Counted from the stretch's first letter, positions 32,791 through 47,146 are shown. The stretch is 47,283 bases of DNA from Glomus cerebriforme (GCA_003550305.1 QKYT01000233.1:51654-98936); one strand, 5' to 3'. Notes: generated by a model from the sequence alone, not told the origin. Made by a program: numbers and translations.

Positions 32791-32972
32791 AAGTGACAAG
32801 TTCCACTTTGAAACATTTGTAGCTTTGATAGCAAATAATTTAGATATAGATAGTAATAGTTTAGTAAATTCAGAAAATAAAGATAAATCTTACAATGTGT
32901 TACACTTTTTATTTTTACAATGATATATTTATTATTTATTTAAATTCAATTATAAATATTGAAATATAATTA

Positions 32973-33099
32973 AAAAATATTTTATTTTTTTAAATTATTT
33001 TATTATAATTAATAATGAATATGATTTAATAAAAATATTTTTATTTTTTTAAATTATTTTATTATAATTAATAATGAATATGATTTAATAAAAATATTA
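32973..33099. repeat. 59-bp tandem duplication
   Basis: The unit containing tattataattaataatgaat occurs at 33001 and again at 33060 with almost no differences, so the period is 59 bases and the duplication is recent. It lies in the 3' flank of the isocitrate dehydrogenase gene. Confidence 0.8.
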
Positions 33100-33212
33100 C
33101 ATATTTTTTTATTTAATTAGTAAATTTTAAATAATTGTCTTTTTTTTTTATTTATAATGCTATAATAATTTTTATTATAATGCAAATAAAAATAATACTT
33201 TTTTTTTAATTT

Positions 33213-35761
<2,549 letters not shown>

Positions 35762-36238
35762 CCTTAATTAAATGCTAAAAAAAAAATTTTTTTTTTTTTT
35801 GGAAAATCTCCCTTTGCTACTCGAATATTTATAATGGTTGTACGCATAATCAAAAATTATGGTCTCGATTATCCAAAATTACCTTAGCAATCAATTTGTA
35901 ATCATTTTTAGATCTGATATCTTGCGATAATTTATCATCAGTAACCTTTCTTGTTAGTGTGATTTTCAAATGGCTAAACCCATTTAATTTAAAATTTTTT
36001 TTTTTGCATCGGGAGTACAATCAGTGTTTTTGTGAATGATTTTATTGGTTCGTAACATAATTATAAACATAGATTTAGTTAAGTACCGGATAACAAATTT
36101 TTTTTTTCTTTTGTTCTTAGATATTTTGTTTTTATCTGTCGAATAAAAAATTTTTCCGCTAAACATATTATCACGTTTACCAATTCCATTATCGTTTATT
36201 TTATTTTCTATATATGTACTTTAAAAACTAGAATTATT
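35762..36238. promoter_or_regulatory. Divergent promoter region of IDP1 and the kaptin gene
   Basis: Only 477 bases separate the two start codons, so both promoters share this space. It contains T-rich and A-rich tracts and a TATCACGTTT motif near 36168, but I cannot assign factor sites. A minus frame inside it (35984-36166) appears accidental. Confidence 0.55.
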
Positions 36239-38523
36239 ATGGAAACTGAATATTTTAATGAAAGTCATTATGCACATTTTCCTTCGGGAGGTAGAACGTA
36301 AATTTTTCTCAAATTTTATAATTAATTCTTATTGAAGAATAGATCAAATGCTAATTCTGTTTATAAAAAAATTCCTTTAGAAATATTTATGGATTATCTG
36401 TATTCACCTCACATTTAGAAAGTGGTTTACCTTGTGTTCCAGAATTTCCATCAAATACTCTTAAGTATTTGCCTCTTGAGACCCTTAAAAGTAATTTGAA
36501 AGATCGGAATGACAATAAAAAAAGTAAGTTACGCATTTCAATTAAATAAAATCTTTTATTTAAATAAATTCATGATGTATATAATGTAGGAATTCACCAA
36601 CATTTATTCGTAAGTTCTTTCTATGGAATTACATGTTTTGTTTCTGCGCCAGGATATTGGAATACAATCAAATTACCATTAGATAATAAAGACATCGGTA
36701 TTTTAAAATTTTTTAATTTCTAAATTTCATTTATATTGATATCTAAAATTAGTTTTTTTTATATTATTAATAATAGGAGAAATAATTTCAATGGATGTAT
36801 TTTCTTCAGTTCATTCGGATTTAATCTTTGCGTTGACAACAGCTCATGTAACCATTTAAATTTCTGTTTCTTTAAAATGTTCAGCAAAATTTTTTTGACA
36901 TCATAAAATATTTTTTATAATTATAGTCTGGTCAAAACGATGATGATCCACAAAGTCAATTTTCTCTTCGAATTTATTCTTTGGGTGTTTTAATATCAAA
37001 CTTTATGGAAGATGCCATTTTCAAGGTTGTCGGTAAGAGCGATATTAGTGTGACTTTCTTTTTTATTATTAAATTTATAACGCTCTCAAATTTATTTTTA
37101 GAAGAAAATTGTCAAAGCATAAGACTTCACTTCACACCAATGCAACTTGTTCACACCAAAATTGATAAAGATGGTGAGGATTGTATCGTTTTACTTTTGT
37201 GTGGAACTGATGGTGGCGTACATTTATATATAGAAGTAAGTTTCAGTATTTAGCATTTTATCAACATTTAGTTTAACTTATCGAAATACTTATATTATAA
37301 AATTCATTTAAAGGATAAATACACAAAGGAATGGAAAGAATCACCTGTACAACCTTATTATCCTTTTCTTGCTGGATTAGCTGATTCTGAATCAAAGTAA
37401 TATAAAAAGTAATTTCTTCTTGATTTAGAAAACTATTTTATCACATATTAATATTATTTTATGGTTTGAAAGGATATTATCTTTAGAAATTAAAGAATTC
37501 GGTAATGTTAAATTTATAGCAGCAGGATGCCAAAATGGAATGCTTCATATATCAATCCTAAAGCAAAATGAGTCAACTGGAGATTTTGGTAATTGAATAT
37601 AACGTGTTTTCGTTAGAAATATATTTGTGTATTTAATAAAAATTTTATAAAATTTTATGTTTTAAAGAACGAGAACAATCATCAGTTGCATTATTTAGTC
37701 CCATCACTTCAATTTCTATTTTCGCGTCATCTACAAGTAAAGGTTTGTAAGATAATAAATAGTAAATTCATAAAGTAAATAATAATTTAACAAATTTTTT
37801 TTTTTTTTTATCTTTAGATAAACCGGAAGAAATTCATATGCTTGTTACTTGTGCTGTAGAACAGGCAATTATTTATTGGTACGATAATTCAATTTTGAAA
37901 ATAATTTCCTTTTTACTATCTTATTTAGAACATTTATGAACGAACAATTTATTCATTGATTCAGTTATGTAGATAAAGAAATTCTTAAACACCCATTGTA
38001 TTTGAGAGAATGTTCAAAACATGATAGTGTTTTATGTTCTCATATAATGGATATAGATTGGGATGGTAAAAATGAAATTCTTATTGGAACTTATGGCAGA
38101 GAATTACTGATTTATAAACAAAGTGAGATATGATATAACTTTCAAATAATAAATTTCATAAATTTCAAAATATAATAACAAAAATTTTCTTGATTTTAGA
38201 TGTTAATTCTCAAGGTATGATTATATATCAGTTATTATGGCAAAGGTCTTTTACACATCCTATTTATCGAATTACTGGACTTGATTTGAATGAAGATGGT
38301 ATTGAAGAACTTATTGTTGCTACTCAATACGGTGTACATATTTTACAGGTAATGAATTTTAAAGCTTTATATTTTAAATGTTTATAATGTGTTGATTTCA
38401 ATTGATTTATAAAATATATTATATTTTTTTAAGCCAAATTTATATAAAGCCAAAGAACGACTTTTGAAAGTATTAAATGAAATAGATATCTTAAATAAGA
38501 AGTGTAAAGAAATTTCTACATAA
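36239..38523 (+). CDS. KPTN: Kaptin (KPTN) homologue
   Basis: Thirteen exons join in frame to 450 aa: 36239-36297, 36381-36523, 36590-36697, 36777-36847, 36927-37032, 37102-37235, 37314-37396, 37473-37588, 37668-37742, 37818-37878, 37965-38122, 38200-38348, 38434-38523. The order of motifs matches animal kaptin (about 436 aa): NIYGLSVF near the start, LHFTPMQLVHTKI, AAGCQNGMLHISI, HDSVLCSHIMDIDWDGKNEI, LLWQRSFTHPIYRITGLDLN and a final GVHILQ followed by a helix. The DIDWDG and DLNEDG segments are FG-GAP-like blades, so a beta-propeller is expected. In animals KPTN is a subunit of KICSTOR, which ties amino-acid and glucose state to TORC1 through GATOR1. The same role here is inference. It diverges from IDP1. 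Confidence 0.9.
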
Positions 38524-38709
38524 CTGATAATTATTTATCAGAGCATGTTTATAATAATTTATTTAATTTCGAAATGATAATTTAATTTGTTAATTTGCAT
38601 TGTAAGATTTTTATACAAAATTACCTTTGATCATGTGATAAAGATGTAGATCATATATAATTACCGTATACAAATTAAAAAAAAATATTTTTTTTTGTTT
38701 TTTATTAAA

Positions 38710-39243
38710 ATGTTTCGTATAACAAATATTTCAAATATTTCGCAAAAATTTATAATAAAATCTCAAAATCAAAATTTCTTTTCATTTTCATTATCATCAT
38801 TATCACCAAATTTACCAAAAAAACTCACACTTCCACCATTAAAAGATGAAACTCTTCGTGATGAAATTTTAACACATCCATCGTCACCAATAAATAATCA
38901 TCATCCATACAGAAGATATTGTTTTTATGGAGATAAAGCTTACAATTATTTTATAGCAAGAGAATTATATAATAAATTACCTAATGCAAGCAATGCAGAA
39001 CTTACCATATTAACATGTCAACTTATATCAAGAAATTTTCTCGCAGAAGTAGCTGTTGAATGTGGTTTAGACAAGTTGATTAAAGTAGCTAAAAATGCTC
39101 CAATTACCACCGGAATTTTATGTGAAAATGTTGAAGCTCATTTTGCTATATATATATTAAATGGTATGGAAGAAGAAATGAAAAAATTTGCTGCTGATAT
39201 TATTGATTTTTATTTTGAAAAAGAAGGTCGACAAAAAAAGTAG
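38710..39243 (+). CDS. RNase III-fold protein, likely mitochondrial (paralogue 1)
   Basis: ATG 38710 gives 177 aa (an upstream TTG is not a eukaryotic start). Residues 1-35 are Ser/Asn/Phe-rich with basic residues and no acids, as in mitochondrial targeting. The core follows the RNase III order: YCFYGDKAYNYF (68-81) for the LGDAxLE signature, then LTCQLISRNFLAEVAVECGL for the T..R..LVSN..LA region, and ENVEAHFAIYILNGMEEEM for the EA.IGAIYLD motif. Asp75 and Glu142 are kept, but the first Glu of the signature and the Asp before EA are missing. Cleavage is therefore doubtful; a structural role as in mitochondrial ribosomal proteins mL44/mL57 is an alternative. A longer paralogue follows at 41017. 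Confidence 0.7.
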   Translation: MFRITNISNISQKFIIKSQNQNFFSFSLSSLSPNLPKKLTLPPLKDETLRDEILTHPSSPINNHHPYRRYCFYGDKAYNYFIARELYNKLPNASNAELTILTCQLISRNFLAEVAVECGLDKLIKVAKNAPITTGILCENVEAHFAIYILNGMEEEMKKFAADIIDFYFEKEGRQKK

Positions 39244-39628
39244 AATTTTTTTTATATCTAGTATATTTAAAGGTAACTTCAAAATTAGTTCTTTTTTTTT
39301 AATTAAATATATTTCATTGTTGATTTTCTTTAATTATAAAATCTTTTTTATTTAGAATACTTTGATTCATTTTAGTTAAATCAATTAATTAACAATGTTG
39401 GTTATCCAAAGTGATAATAACTAAAATATGGCAGGTAAATAAGGTTAATTGATAATCTTGGCTTTTTTAAAGGTCAATTGGAATATAATAAAATTTTCTA
39501 ATAATTCCGGATTTTTCTAGATACTTTATGATGTAAAAATTCATGTTGTAGACTTTTTTTTAAATAATGATAATATAAAATTAATTGTAATTCAATCTTA
39601 TTGTAATAATTAATGCAGTATTTTTTTT

Positions 39629-39668
<40 letters not shown>

Positions 39669-41016
39669 TTTATGTATACAGTATTCCTTATATATTACTG
39701 AAAGAATAAAAATGATTGATAGAACGATTAATTATTGTATATTCTACACAAATAATACAATCTATTCAATCTAACTATTGAATATATGAATATTAAATTG
39801 GAAATCAAAAAGAATCAATTTGATGTAGATCGTCTGCTTTTATCATAAAAAAAAAAAAAAAAAAATAACAAATAACAATAATCGACTTTGTCATATTATT
39901 ATTATAAAGAACATCCGATTGAATTGTATTTTAGCTATATAGAGTTTTTGTTTTGGGATATGATGTATATATTTGTACGACCGACTTCTCTTTTTAAAAT
40001 TATAGTGGATATTCGGAATAAAATTCCGTCACACGGTATTATATTTTATTGAGTTCTTAAAATTTAAATTATGTATATATGGATAGATGTATAAATGACA
40101 CAAAGAATCTTTAAAAATGATTAAATTAGGTTAAATCCATTTCAGGATAATAATACATCTAGAAAGTATCTAGAAAGTTCTTATTGAAACAGATAAACTC
40201 ATTAATATAAAGAGCAATAATTACTTTTTTAAAAGATTTAAATACAGACTAATATAGACGGATATGATCGGAATTCTGACACCGAAGGATCACTCTTTTC
40301 GGAATTGAACTCGGATCACATCAATTATGCAGGTGGCAAGAAATTTACCTGTGCCAAGCAAATACTTCCCTTCCTGAAGTTTTAAGTGGAAATTTATGAT
40401 GGAGATTCCAACAATATTCCAACTGGTAAAAAAATGTACCTCCTAATTTAATTTACGCCAATGTTATGTTGATCCATAACAAAGACATTCTTAAGTATTA
40501 TAGATAATTGGCGTAAGTACAGAATCGAAGAATTCCAAAGTGCAGATATGATGATGGCACAAAGAACTTTATTCTACAATTTATACAATTTATATCAATA
40601 TTCACCGATCGAATAAGATAATTTAAAACTTTTTATTATAGTTTCTATAGTTTCAGATCCCGAATTAATTGAAACAATTTATTGAATTATTTATTATACG
40701 AGTGTAGCGCAGTTAATACGAAATTTCCTCGTCAATAAAGAAAAAAAAAAAAAAAAGTTTTAGTATTAAAGGATATAAAGTTCTTATTATAGAGTTTCAA
40801 AATCGGACTAAAAATATTGGTCAAAAAATGTTTGATAATACAAAGTAATAACCGAACTTTTTTCTATGATTCAAATATGCATAATATTATATATAATTGT
40901 TCCTTAATATAGCATTCAATGAATGATTTTCAAAGGGGAATTTCTATATAAAACCCACGCGTTTTTTATCATTTTTTTAAAAAAAATAAAATACTATCAA
41001 TAATTATTGTTTGAAA
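39244..41016. other. Spacer between the RNase III-fold paralogues
   Basis: It contains a (TA)n microsatellite (39632-39664), a run of A at about 39847 and no complete gene. A G/C-richer patch at 40250-40620 is listed separately as a possible relic. The last 100 bases before 41017 should hold the promoter of paralogue 2. Confidence 0.4.
40255..40620 (+). pseudogene. Possible gene relic
   Basis: In three successive plus frames, short protein-like pieces appear: SDTEGSLFSELNSDHINYAG followed by GKKFTCAKQILPFLKF, then VEIYDGDSNNIPTGKKMYL, then RIEEFQSADMMMAQRTLFY. The composition is closer to coding than the surroundings, but no piece matches a family I can name, and stops separate them. Confidence 0.25.
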
Positions 41017-41739
41017 ATGTTTCGATTTCAGCAAAATTTCAAGAATTTAAAATATAATGATTTTGTCACATTACAACAACAAAATCAACTTTCTTTTCGA
41101 TCATCTTTTAATTCAAGACTTCTTCCTTCAGCTTCTTATTCCACGAAAAGAATCACATTACCAGAAATCAACAATGAAAAACTTCGTACATTAATTTTTA
41201 AAAATGATAAATTTTATCGTTTTTATGGAGATAAAGCATATAATTATTATGCAGTAAGAGCATTAAATTTAAAACTTACTGAAGCGAATAATCCAACATT
41301 TAATACTATCACTCAAAAATTAATTTCAAGAGAATTTTTAACAGAAGTAGCAAAAGTTTGTGAATTAGATAAAATGTTATCACTTCATAGTAATAATAAT
41401 TTACATTTGGGAGAAATGATGGAAGCTTATTGTTCAGGAATGTTATTTAATGGGATGGAAGAAGAAATGAAGAAATTCGCTTCAGAAGTAGTTGATTATT
41501 ATTTTATGAAGGAAAATATCAACTTGAAAAAAGTTATTGTTAATGAACAACAAAAGGGAGTGAAAATGAAACAGGATGAGATTAATTCTAAAAATATCAC
41601 AAATAAAGTTGTTCAAGAGAATAATAAAGAACAACAAAAGGAAGTGAAAATGAAACAGGATGAAAATATTTCTAAAAAGAAAAAGAAATCTGCAAAGAAA
41701 AAGGAACTAAAGGCGGAAAATTTATTGATTAAAGGATAA
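41017..41739 (+). CDS. RNase III-fold protein with Lys-rich tail, likely mitochondrial (paralogue 2)
   Basis: ATG 41017 gives 240 aa. It shares with paralogue 1 the start MFR, the RFYGDKAYNYYAVRALN block (68-84), KLISREFLTEVAKVCELDKM and the GMEEEMKKFASEVVDYYFM end of the domain. Asp72 and Glu136 remain, with the same losses at other catalytic positions. After residue 165 it has a tail absent from paralogue 1, built of imperfect repeats (EQQKGVKMKQDE, EQQKEVKMKQDE) and ending in a Lys cluster. The tail could bind RNA or target the protein to a nucleic-acid-rich compartment. The two genes arose by local duplication and diverged strongly. Single exon. Confidence 0.7.
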   Translation: MFRFQQNFKNLKYNDFVTLQQQNQLSFRSSFNSRLLPSASYSTKRITLPEINNEKLRTLIFKNDKFYRFYGDKAYNYYAVRALNLKLTEANNPTFNTITQKLISREFLTEVAKVCELDKMLSLHSNNNLHLGEMMEAYCSGMLFNGMEEEMKKFASEVVDYYFMKENINLKKVIVNEQQKGVKMKQDEINSKNITNKVVQENNKEQQKEVKMKQDENISKKKKKSAKKKELKAENLLIKG

Positions 41740-42154
41740 TCTTTTTACTTTTATTGCCTATTATATATTTTTTCGTATCATTATCATTATAAACAGGTAG
41801 ATACGGTAGATACGTGATAAGAAAGTATACTGCGGCAGTTGATCGAATTCGAATGAAGATCACACACTACAATATACCTGATACAGTATCAATATATATA
41901 TCAATACACGCCTAAATTTAGAAAATATATTTTTTTTTTTTTTTGTTTGGAAAAAATTAAGTTCATTATTTCATTGCTTTTTTTTTTTGTTGTTTGTTTT
42001 AAATACTTTCTTTTTTTAATGTTCATAATACTTAATAACATTGCTATTATTATTATTTATTGATTATTATATTATTATTTCATATAAAAATAAATCAAAA
42101 AAAAAAAAATAAATAAAATTTTCAAAAAATAACTCTCACTTTCTTTCTTCAAAA
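41740..42154. promoter_or_regulatory. Intergenic region upstream of the F-box gene
   Basis: A/T-rich DNA with poly-T and poly-A tracts and the words aggtagatacggtagatacg near 41795 (a 10-bp direct repeat, GGTAGATACG). No gene. The CTCACTTTCTTTCTTC pyrimidine stretch just before the ATG at 42155 is a common fungal promoter feature. Confidence 0.4.
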
Positions 42155-42984
42155 ATGGATAATTCATCTTCCATTTTATCAACCTCATCGTCGTCTTTAT
42201 CTTCACAAGTTTCTTCACCACAAATTTTATTCTTACAAAATTCTTTTAATAAACCAATTCCATATCTTCCTCCCGAAATAGTAACAGAAATAGTTTCATA
42301 TATTAGTGAAGATGATATAAAATCATTATATTCAATAATTCGAATAAATAAAACATGGTTTAATTGTTCAATTCATATTCTATGGAAACAACCCTTTAAA
42401 TATACTTCTTTACCAGGTTATTCAAAATTACTTAAAATTTATATTTGGTTCTTACCTCAACAAACTAAAATGGAATTACGAAATAATTTTTTTAAATTTG
42501 ATGTTAAAGAATTTAATAAAATTCCTACTGTGAATTATTTAAATTATTTAGAAAATTTAGAATTAGAATATCGTAGTTTATATTGGGCAATTAAACTTTT
42601 ATTACCTACTCTAAAATGTGAAGAAAAAGTTGAAATTAAAGGAAAGGAAATTGAGGAAGGTGAAGAAAAGGAAGAACAAGATGCGAAGAATTCAAGAAAA
42701 GTTCAAGCTCATGCTTTGTTAAAGGAGTTAATTAAATTATACAAAGAAAATTGTCCAAAATTGAAAAAATTTAAAATGAATGATCCCACGGAACATTTAA
42801 AATTGAGCGTTGATGAATTGGATCATATTTGTACGAGTAAGTACGATATCTATTAATAGTCTTAATATTCTTACGAATTTTTTTTTTTTTTTTAAAACAA
42901 AAATCCCTTTTATTTTTAGATCCAACAGATCACAGAACAAGATTTTATCGTCCACGTCGCCGTTGTGGTATGCTAAATTTATAA
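42155..42984 (+). CDS. F-box protein
   Basis: Two exons (42155-42836 and 42920-42984) join in frame to 248 aa through a GTAAGT...TTTAG intron. Residues 1-25 are Ser-rich. Residues about 36-80 fit an F-box (YLPPEIVTEIVSYISEDDIK, then RINKTWFNCSIHILWKQPF), as in the many F-box proteins of AM fungi. The middle has a Glu/Lys-rich stretch (about 165-190), and the second exon adds a basic end (RFYRPRRRCG). F-box proteins link substrates to SCF ubiquitin ligases through Skp1. No LRR or other substrate domain follows, so it is short for the class and may be truncated relative to relatives. Confidence 0.75.
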
Positions 42985-44669
42985 TCTCTAGAATTTTTTT
43001 TTTTTTAATGCCAATTTTTTCTTCCTTAGATTTTTAAAAATTCAAATGAGAATATAGTTATTTCATTCTTTTTATTATTATATTATTCATTCCTTTTTTT
43101 TTCTTTTTTTTTTAATTTATATATATATATATATATATGAATATGATCATTTAAAATCAATATGCATTCGTTTTATTTTAAAGACAACTTAAAAAAATTT
43201 TTCTTCATTACATGTTTGGTAATACAGATCACGTTGAAGACATTTTCATACTCATGTGACAATTGTAACGTTGCATCGCCAATTCATGTATCTTTTATCA
43301 CTTTCCAAATCAATTGATAATGAAGTTATAATTAAAATTAATATAATTATTTACATTTGTAATAAATCACATAATAATTTTATTACTTTTCTGTTAAATT
43401 TGTTATATAATATATAATAAATGATTTTATTATTGGTATATAGTAATAAACCTAATAATAATATTCAAAATTAACAAACACTTTTAAGTATTACAATAAA
43501 GATACTTTAAATTAAAGATGTAATATACAAATTTTTATTATTTATACAAAACAAAAAATTGGCTAATAACTAATGATTTTTAAAATTATTATTTATTAAC
43601 AAATATTTTTATTTGCAATTTTATATAAAGATTTTTCAAAAAGTTTTTATATATAAATTTTATTTATTATATTAAAAATTATAAAAGTTTACTTTATAAA
43701 GTGAATTTATTTCTCATCTTGAGTAAGATCAGGAAAAAGAAAACTGATCTAACTACATATAGAATTATAGAAAAAGAAGATTATAAGAAATTATACTTTG
43801 TAGAAGTATTCAGTTATAAAAACAAATAAAGTTGGTAGATATAAATCTTTACAAAGTAGCTAAAGTAATATAAACAACATATTATTATGTAAAAATGAAT
43901 CAGATATATAGACTTTAAAAGTTATACAGTTGTCCGCCTCTATAATCACACCCTTCAGGATCACTGAACATTATGATTATTCTTATAAAAAGGGTTTTTG
44001 TTATATAATTACATGTATAATAAATTTTCATATTAGTGTGATTATATTAAAAGATTTCTTAATTTTAATTACTAAAAATAATTAAAAATAATGTTATAAT
44101 AAAAAAAAAATTTTTTTAAAGAATTTTAAGTAAAATAACTATAATTTTTATTATTTAATACAAAAATATTAGTATGAAAATAAAAAATTTCTAAAAAAAA
44201 CTTTATTTCCCTTCTTTCTACCTACTGATTACAGTTTTATTATATAGTTTTTTTAATTATGCAAATATATAATCTTTATTATACAGTCATATAAAAAAAA
44301 TTATATAAATATAAAATATTTATTTCAATTACATATATAAATATGTAATAAAAATTACATATATATAAATAGTTTTATTATGTGTCACGTAAAGATATGT
44401 AAATTTATTTCAGTCACAATTACAAATATATAAAAAGAATTATATAAGACTTTTTATATATTTATGTATTATTTTTATTTATGCTTCTCAATTAAAATAA
44501 ATTAAGAAGTAAATATTATTCTAAAAAAAGTATCAATTTATTAAAATACTTATATTTTTTTTTAAGATAAATTAAATATATTTATTATATTAGTGTTAAT
44601 ATATGATGAATATATCTTATAAATTATATATATACTTTTTAATAAAAAGAAAAATGTAACTTGTTATAC
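42985..44669. other. A/T-rich repeat-bearing DNA, no gene
   Basis: No supported frame. Features are an (AT)n microsatellite near 43120, an 11-base inverted repeat AGTNAGATCAG/CTGATCTNACT near 43722-43755, and another, TATAATCACAC (about 43940) against GTGTGATTATA (about 44035). Confidence 0.4.
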
Positions 44670-44727
44670 AAGAAGTGGGATTTCACATTTAAATCTTTAA
44701 AGATTTAAGTATGAGATTCTACTTGTT
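44670..44727. repeat. 58-bp near-perfect palindrome
   Basis: The sequence is self-complementary around ATCTTTAAAGAT (44693-44704), with arms reading GTGGGATTTCACATTTAA and the matching TTAAGTATGAGATTCTAC. Only a few mismatches occur. It directly precedes a minisatellite and could be a hairpin-forming element or a collapsed MITE. Confidence 0.65.
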
Positions 44728-44734
44728 CTAGATT

Positions 44735-45055
44735 ATAGTACCATACTATGATCTAAATATCATGATATAATTTGAATATTACACTATAATCTAAATACCA
44801 TAATATAATCTGAATATTACATTATAATCTAAATACCACACTATAATCTGAATATAAAACTATAATTTGATTACTACACTATAATCTAAAAAATAATCTG
44901 ATTACTACACTATAATCTATTTGCTTTCTTTTTTGAAATATCTCTTTTTATTCTAAATACTTTTTTAGATCTTTCCTGCTATTCATATTTTTATATTAAT
45001 ATATTTTTATTACCACACTATAATCTAAATACCACTTATGCTTTAATCTAAATGT
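44735..45055. repeat. CTATAATCTAAATACCA minisatellite
   Basis: About ten copies of a 20-22 bp unit, typified by ACTATAATCTAAATACCAC alternating with ATATAATCTGAATATTAC, lie at 44735-44925. Two more copies follow near 45010-45050 after an unrelated insert of about 80 bases. Confidence 0.7.
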
Positions 45056-45140
45056 TATGCTTTTATTCTTATTTCTGAATCGTTTATATATTAAATTCTA
45101 TACTGGCTGTGTTGATCTTTTATATCTATTTGGATACCTA

Positions 45141-45665
45141 CAGAGGGCGATCAATATTATACGGACACTTTATTCTACCCAAATTATGCTGATCATTATA
45201 TATTAATATAATATAAATTAATGTATTATTCTGTACTTACAGTCATAATAAATAAACTCCTATACTTTATATTTTTCAGAATTTTTTGCAAGTATGAGAA
45301 TGCTCACTGCAAAAATACTGATTTGTATAACTAGCATAATTAATAGTTAAAAATTTAAAAAAATGTCATAGTTCGGTCATTATTAATCTGATTAATATGT
45401 ATTTACCATCATTTGAATCGTCTCAATGAGACGAATACAATGAGCTAAATATTATGAAAGACCAACCATTGGATCCAAAAATATCATAGAAAATATCTAA
45501 ATTTTTAAAGCATAATTGTACATTGGATATTGATCATATAAGGACAATTTTATTATCATTCGAATCCTCTCAATGAGACGAATCTAATGAATATAAAATT
45601 ATAGAATTTTAATTAATAGATACTGAAATATCTTTAAATGTCCATATAACATTAATCGTCCTCTG
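45141..45665. mobile_element. 525-bp MITE with CAGAGG terminal inverted repeats
   Basis: The ends read CAGAGGGCGATCAATATTAT and, inverted, CAGAGGACGATTAATGTTAT, about 30 bases of terminal inverted repeat. TA flanks each end (45139-45140, 45666-45667). Two internal copies of CTCTCAATGAGACGAATNNAATGA-like sequence, at about 45420 and 45570, echo the motif in the 523-bp MITE at 21863. No transposase frame. The size and TA target fit a Tc1/mariner-type non-autonomous element. Confidence 0.7.
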
Positions 45666-47146
45666 TAGTTTTATGTTAAGAATGTTGACTTCCTATATCT
45701 AATTGGATGCTAAATTCTATATTGAAGTGCTTACCTTTTTATACCTATTTAGTTATTTATTAAATACAAAAAAAATATTATGTCAGGTGGTATAATAAAT
45801 TTACGTTTAAATTTGGCTGGCACTATAGTATAATGCCAGCTGATTTTTAGGCATATGATTTGATGAACTCAAATTGATACCATAGTAGTAACCTGGTAAT
45901 ATCTGAAACTCTTCTGAAACTGTCATGAAACTGGCAAGAAACTAGAGAGGTTTTATTAATTCACCAATTTTATACCAGCTTGGGTATTGAATTATTATAT
46001 CCAAAATTCTGACCAAAAATATGAAATAGTATTGGTCAAAATTAAATGAAATTTTATTGTGCTTAATATATTAATCATGTGATTTAGTTTCTTGCCAGTT
46101 CTGGACACTTTTTTATCACTTTTGAGTAACTTTTGAGAGCCTGGTTTGGTAGTCAATTAGTTAAAGAATTGAAAATATGATAAGTATTATTATGGCTGGT
46201 CTTTTTGATTGACAGAAAGTATATCCTTTTGCAACCTAACTATTATCTATTTGTTACCGGTATGAGTATACCAATTTTATATTTTATTGTTCAAAACATT
46301 AGAACATATTCATATTTTTGATATATTTTCAAATATATTAGGATGCAAAATAGGGCAGAACTAGGATGCGAAATAAGACAGATTTTTATATATACTATTT
46401 GCAATTCTGTTCTAGGAAAAAATTAGAAAATTTATTGGATTACTTCCTAGGACAAAGTTTATTATATGAGAAAGTATTTTTTTTTTTGTTTTGAAGTATT
46501 CCTGTATTATTTACCCTAGGTATCCTAAGTGACCTAGTAAAAATAAAGTTATATAAAAAAAATCATTTTTTCTCTATGCTATTTTTTCAGTATATATTTA
46601 GTGTATAATATGTACATATATATATATGGTAGTAGAATAAAAAAATAAAAAAAAAAGTATAGAAGTTCAATTTTTTCTAGGTCACCTAAGTCATTTAGGA
46701 CAGACCATTCAAGAAAACATTCTAGCGATCTAATAAAGTTAATTTGCTATTTTGCTTTTGTTTCAGAAATACATAATAATTTATACTTGAAATATATTAT
46801 TTTAGAAAAAAAGTTTAAATAAAAAATAATTATAGAAATTTAAGAAATATCCAATGAAAGATAAATTTATCTGCCAATATCTTTTTAATAAAGGGAATAT
46901 GTATGGAAGGGTTTGTAATTAGTAAGAAGAATGTAAAATCCATTGAAAATAGTACCAACAAAATCTTGCAAGCAGTATGAAAAATCTATCATATCACTAT
47001 ATGAATGTGTAATTTAGATGTAGATAAGTATCATTTGAAAATATATTATTATAGAAAGAAGCTGGATGCCTTAAAAAAATTTATCCTAAAAAAATCTGTC
47101 ACAGGTAACCTAGGAAAATTTTGACTGTTTATTATTTGTAGGAAAA
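45666..47146. other. Repeat-bearing DNA, no supported gene
   Basis: Contains a CTGGCA...TGCCAG palindrome near 45818-45840, the inverted repeat at 45930-46099, a short direct repeat AGGATGCNAAATANG near 46340-46375, and CCTAGG/CCTAAGT words recurring in both orientations near 46515-46540, 46677-46700 and 47105. I see no coding frame. Confidence 0.35.
45930..46099. repeat. Inverted repeat ACTGGCAAGAAACTA
   Basis: ACTGGCAAGAAACTA at 45930-45944 is exactly complementary to 46085-46099, 140 bases apart. Inside is a second short stem, GACCAA (46011) with TTGGTC (46032). A small fold-back element or degraded MITE is likely. Confidence 0.6.

Noticed and set aside
32678..32923. Plus-strand 81-aa frame overlapping the DUF4238 start
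   Set aside because: It begins antisense to the gene's first codons and lies mainly in its promoter; no motif or splice support.
38190..38199. TTG start for the exon at 38200
   Set aside because: The TTG lies in the intron; the exon starts after TTTTAG and joins the kaptin frame.
39632..39664. (TA)n run as a regulatory feature
   Set aside because: Simple microsatellite, common throughout this A/T-rich DNA; no reason to assign a role.
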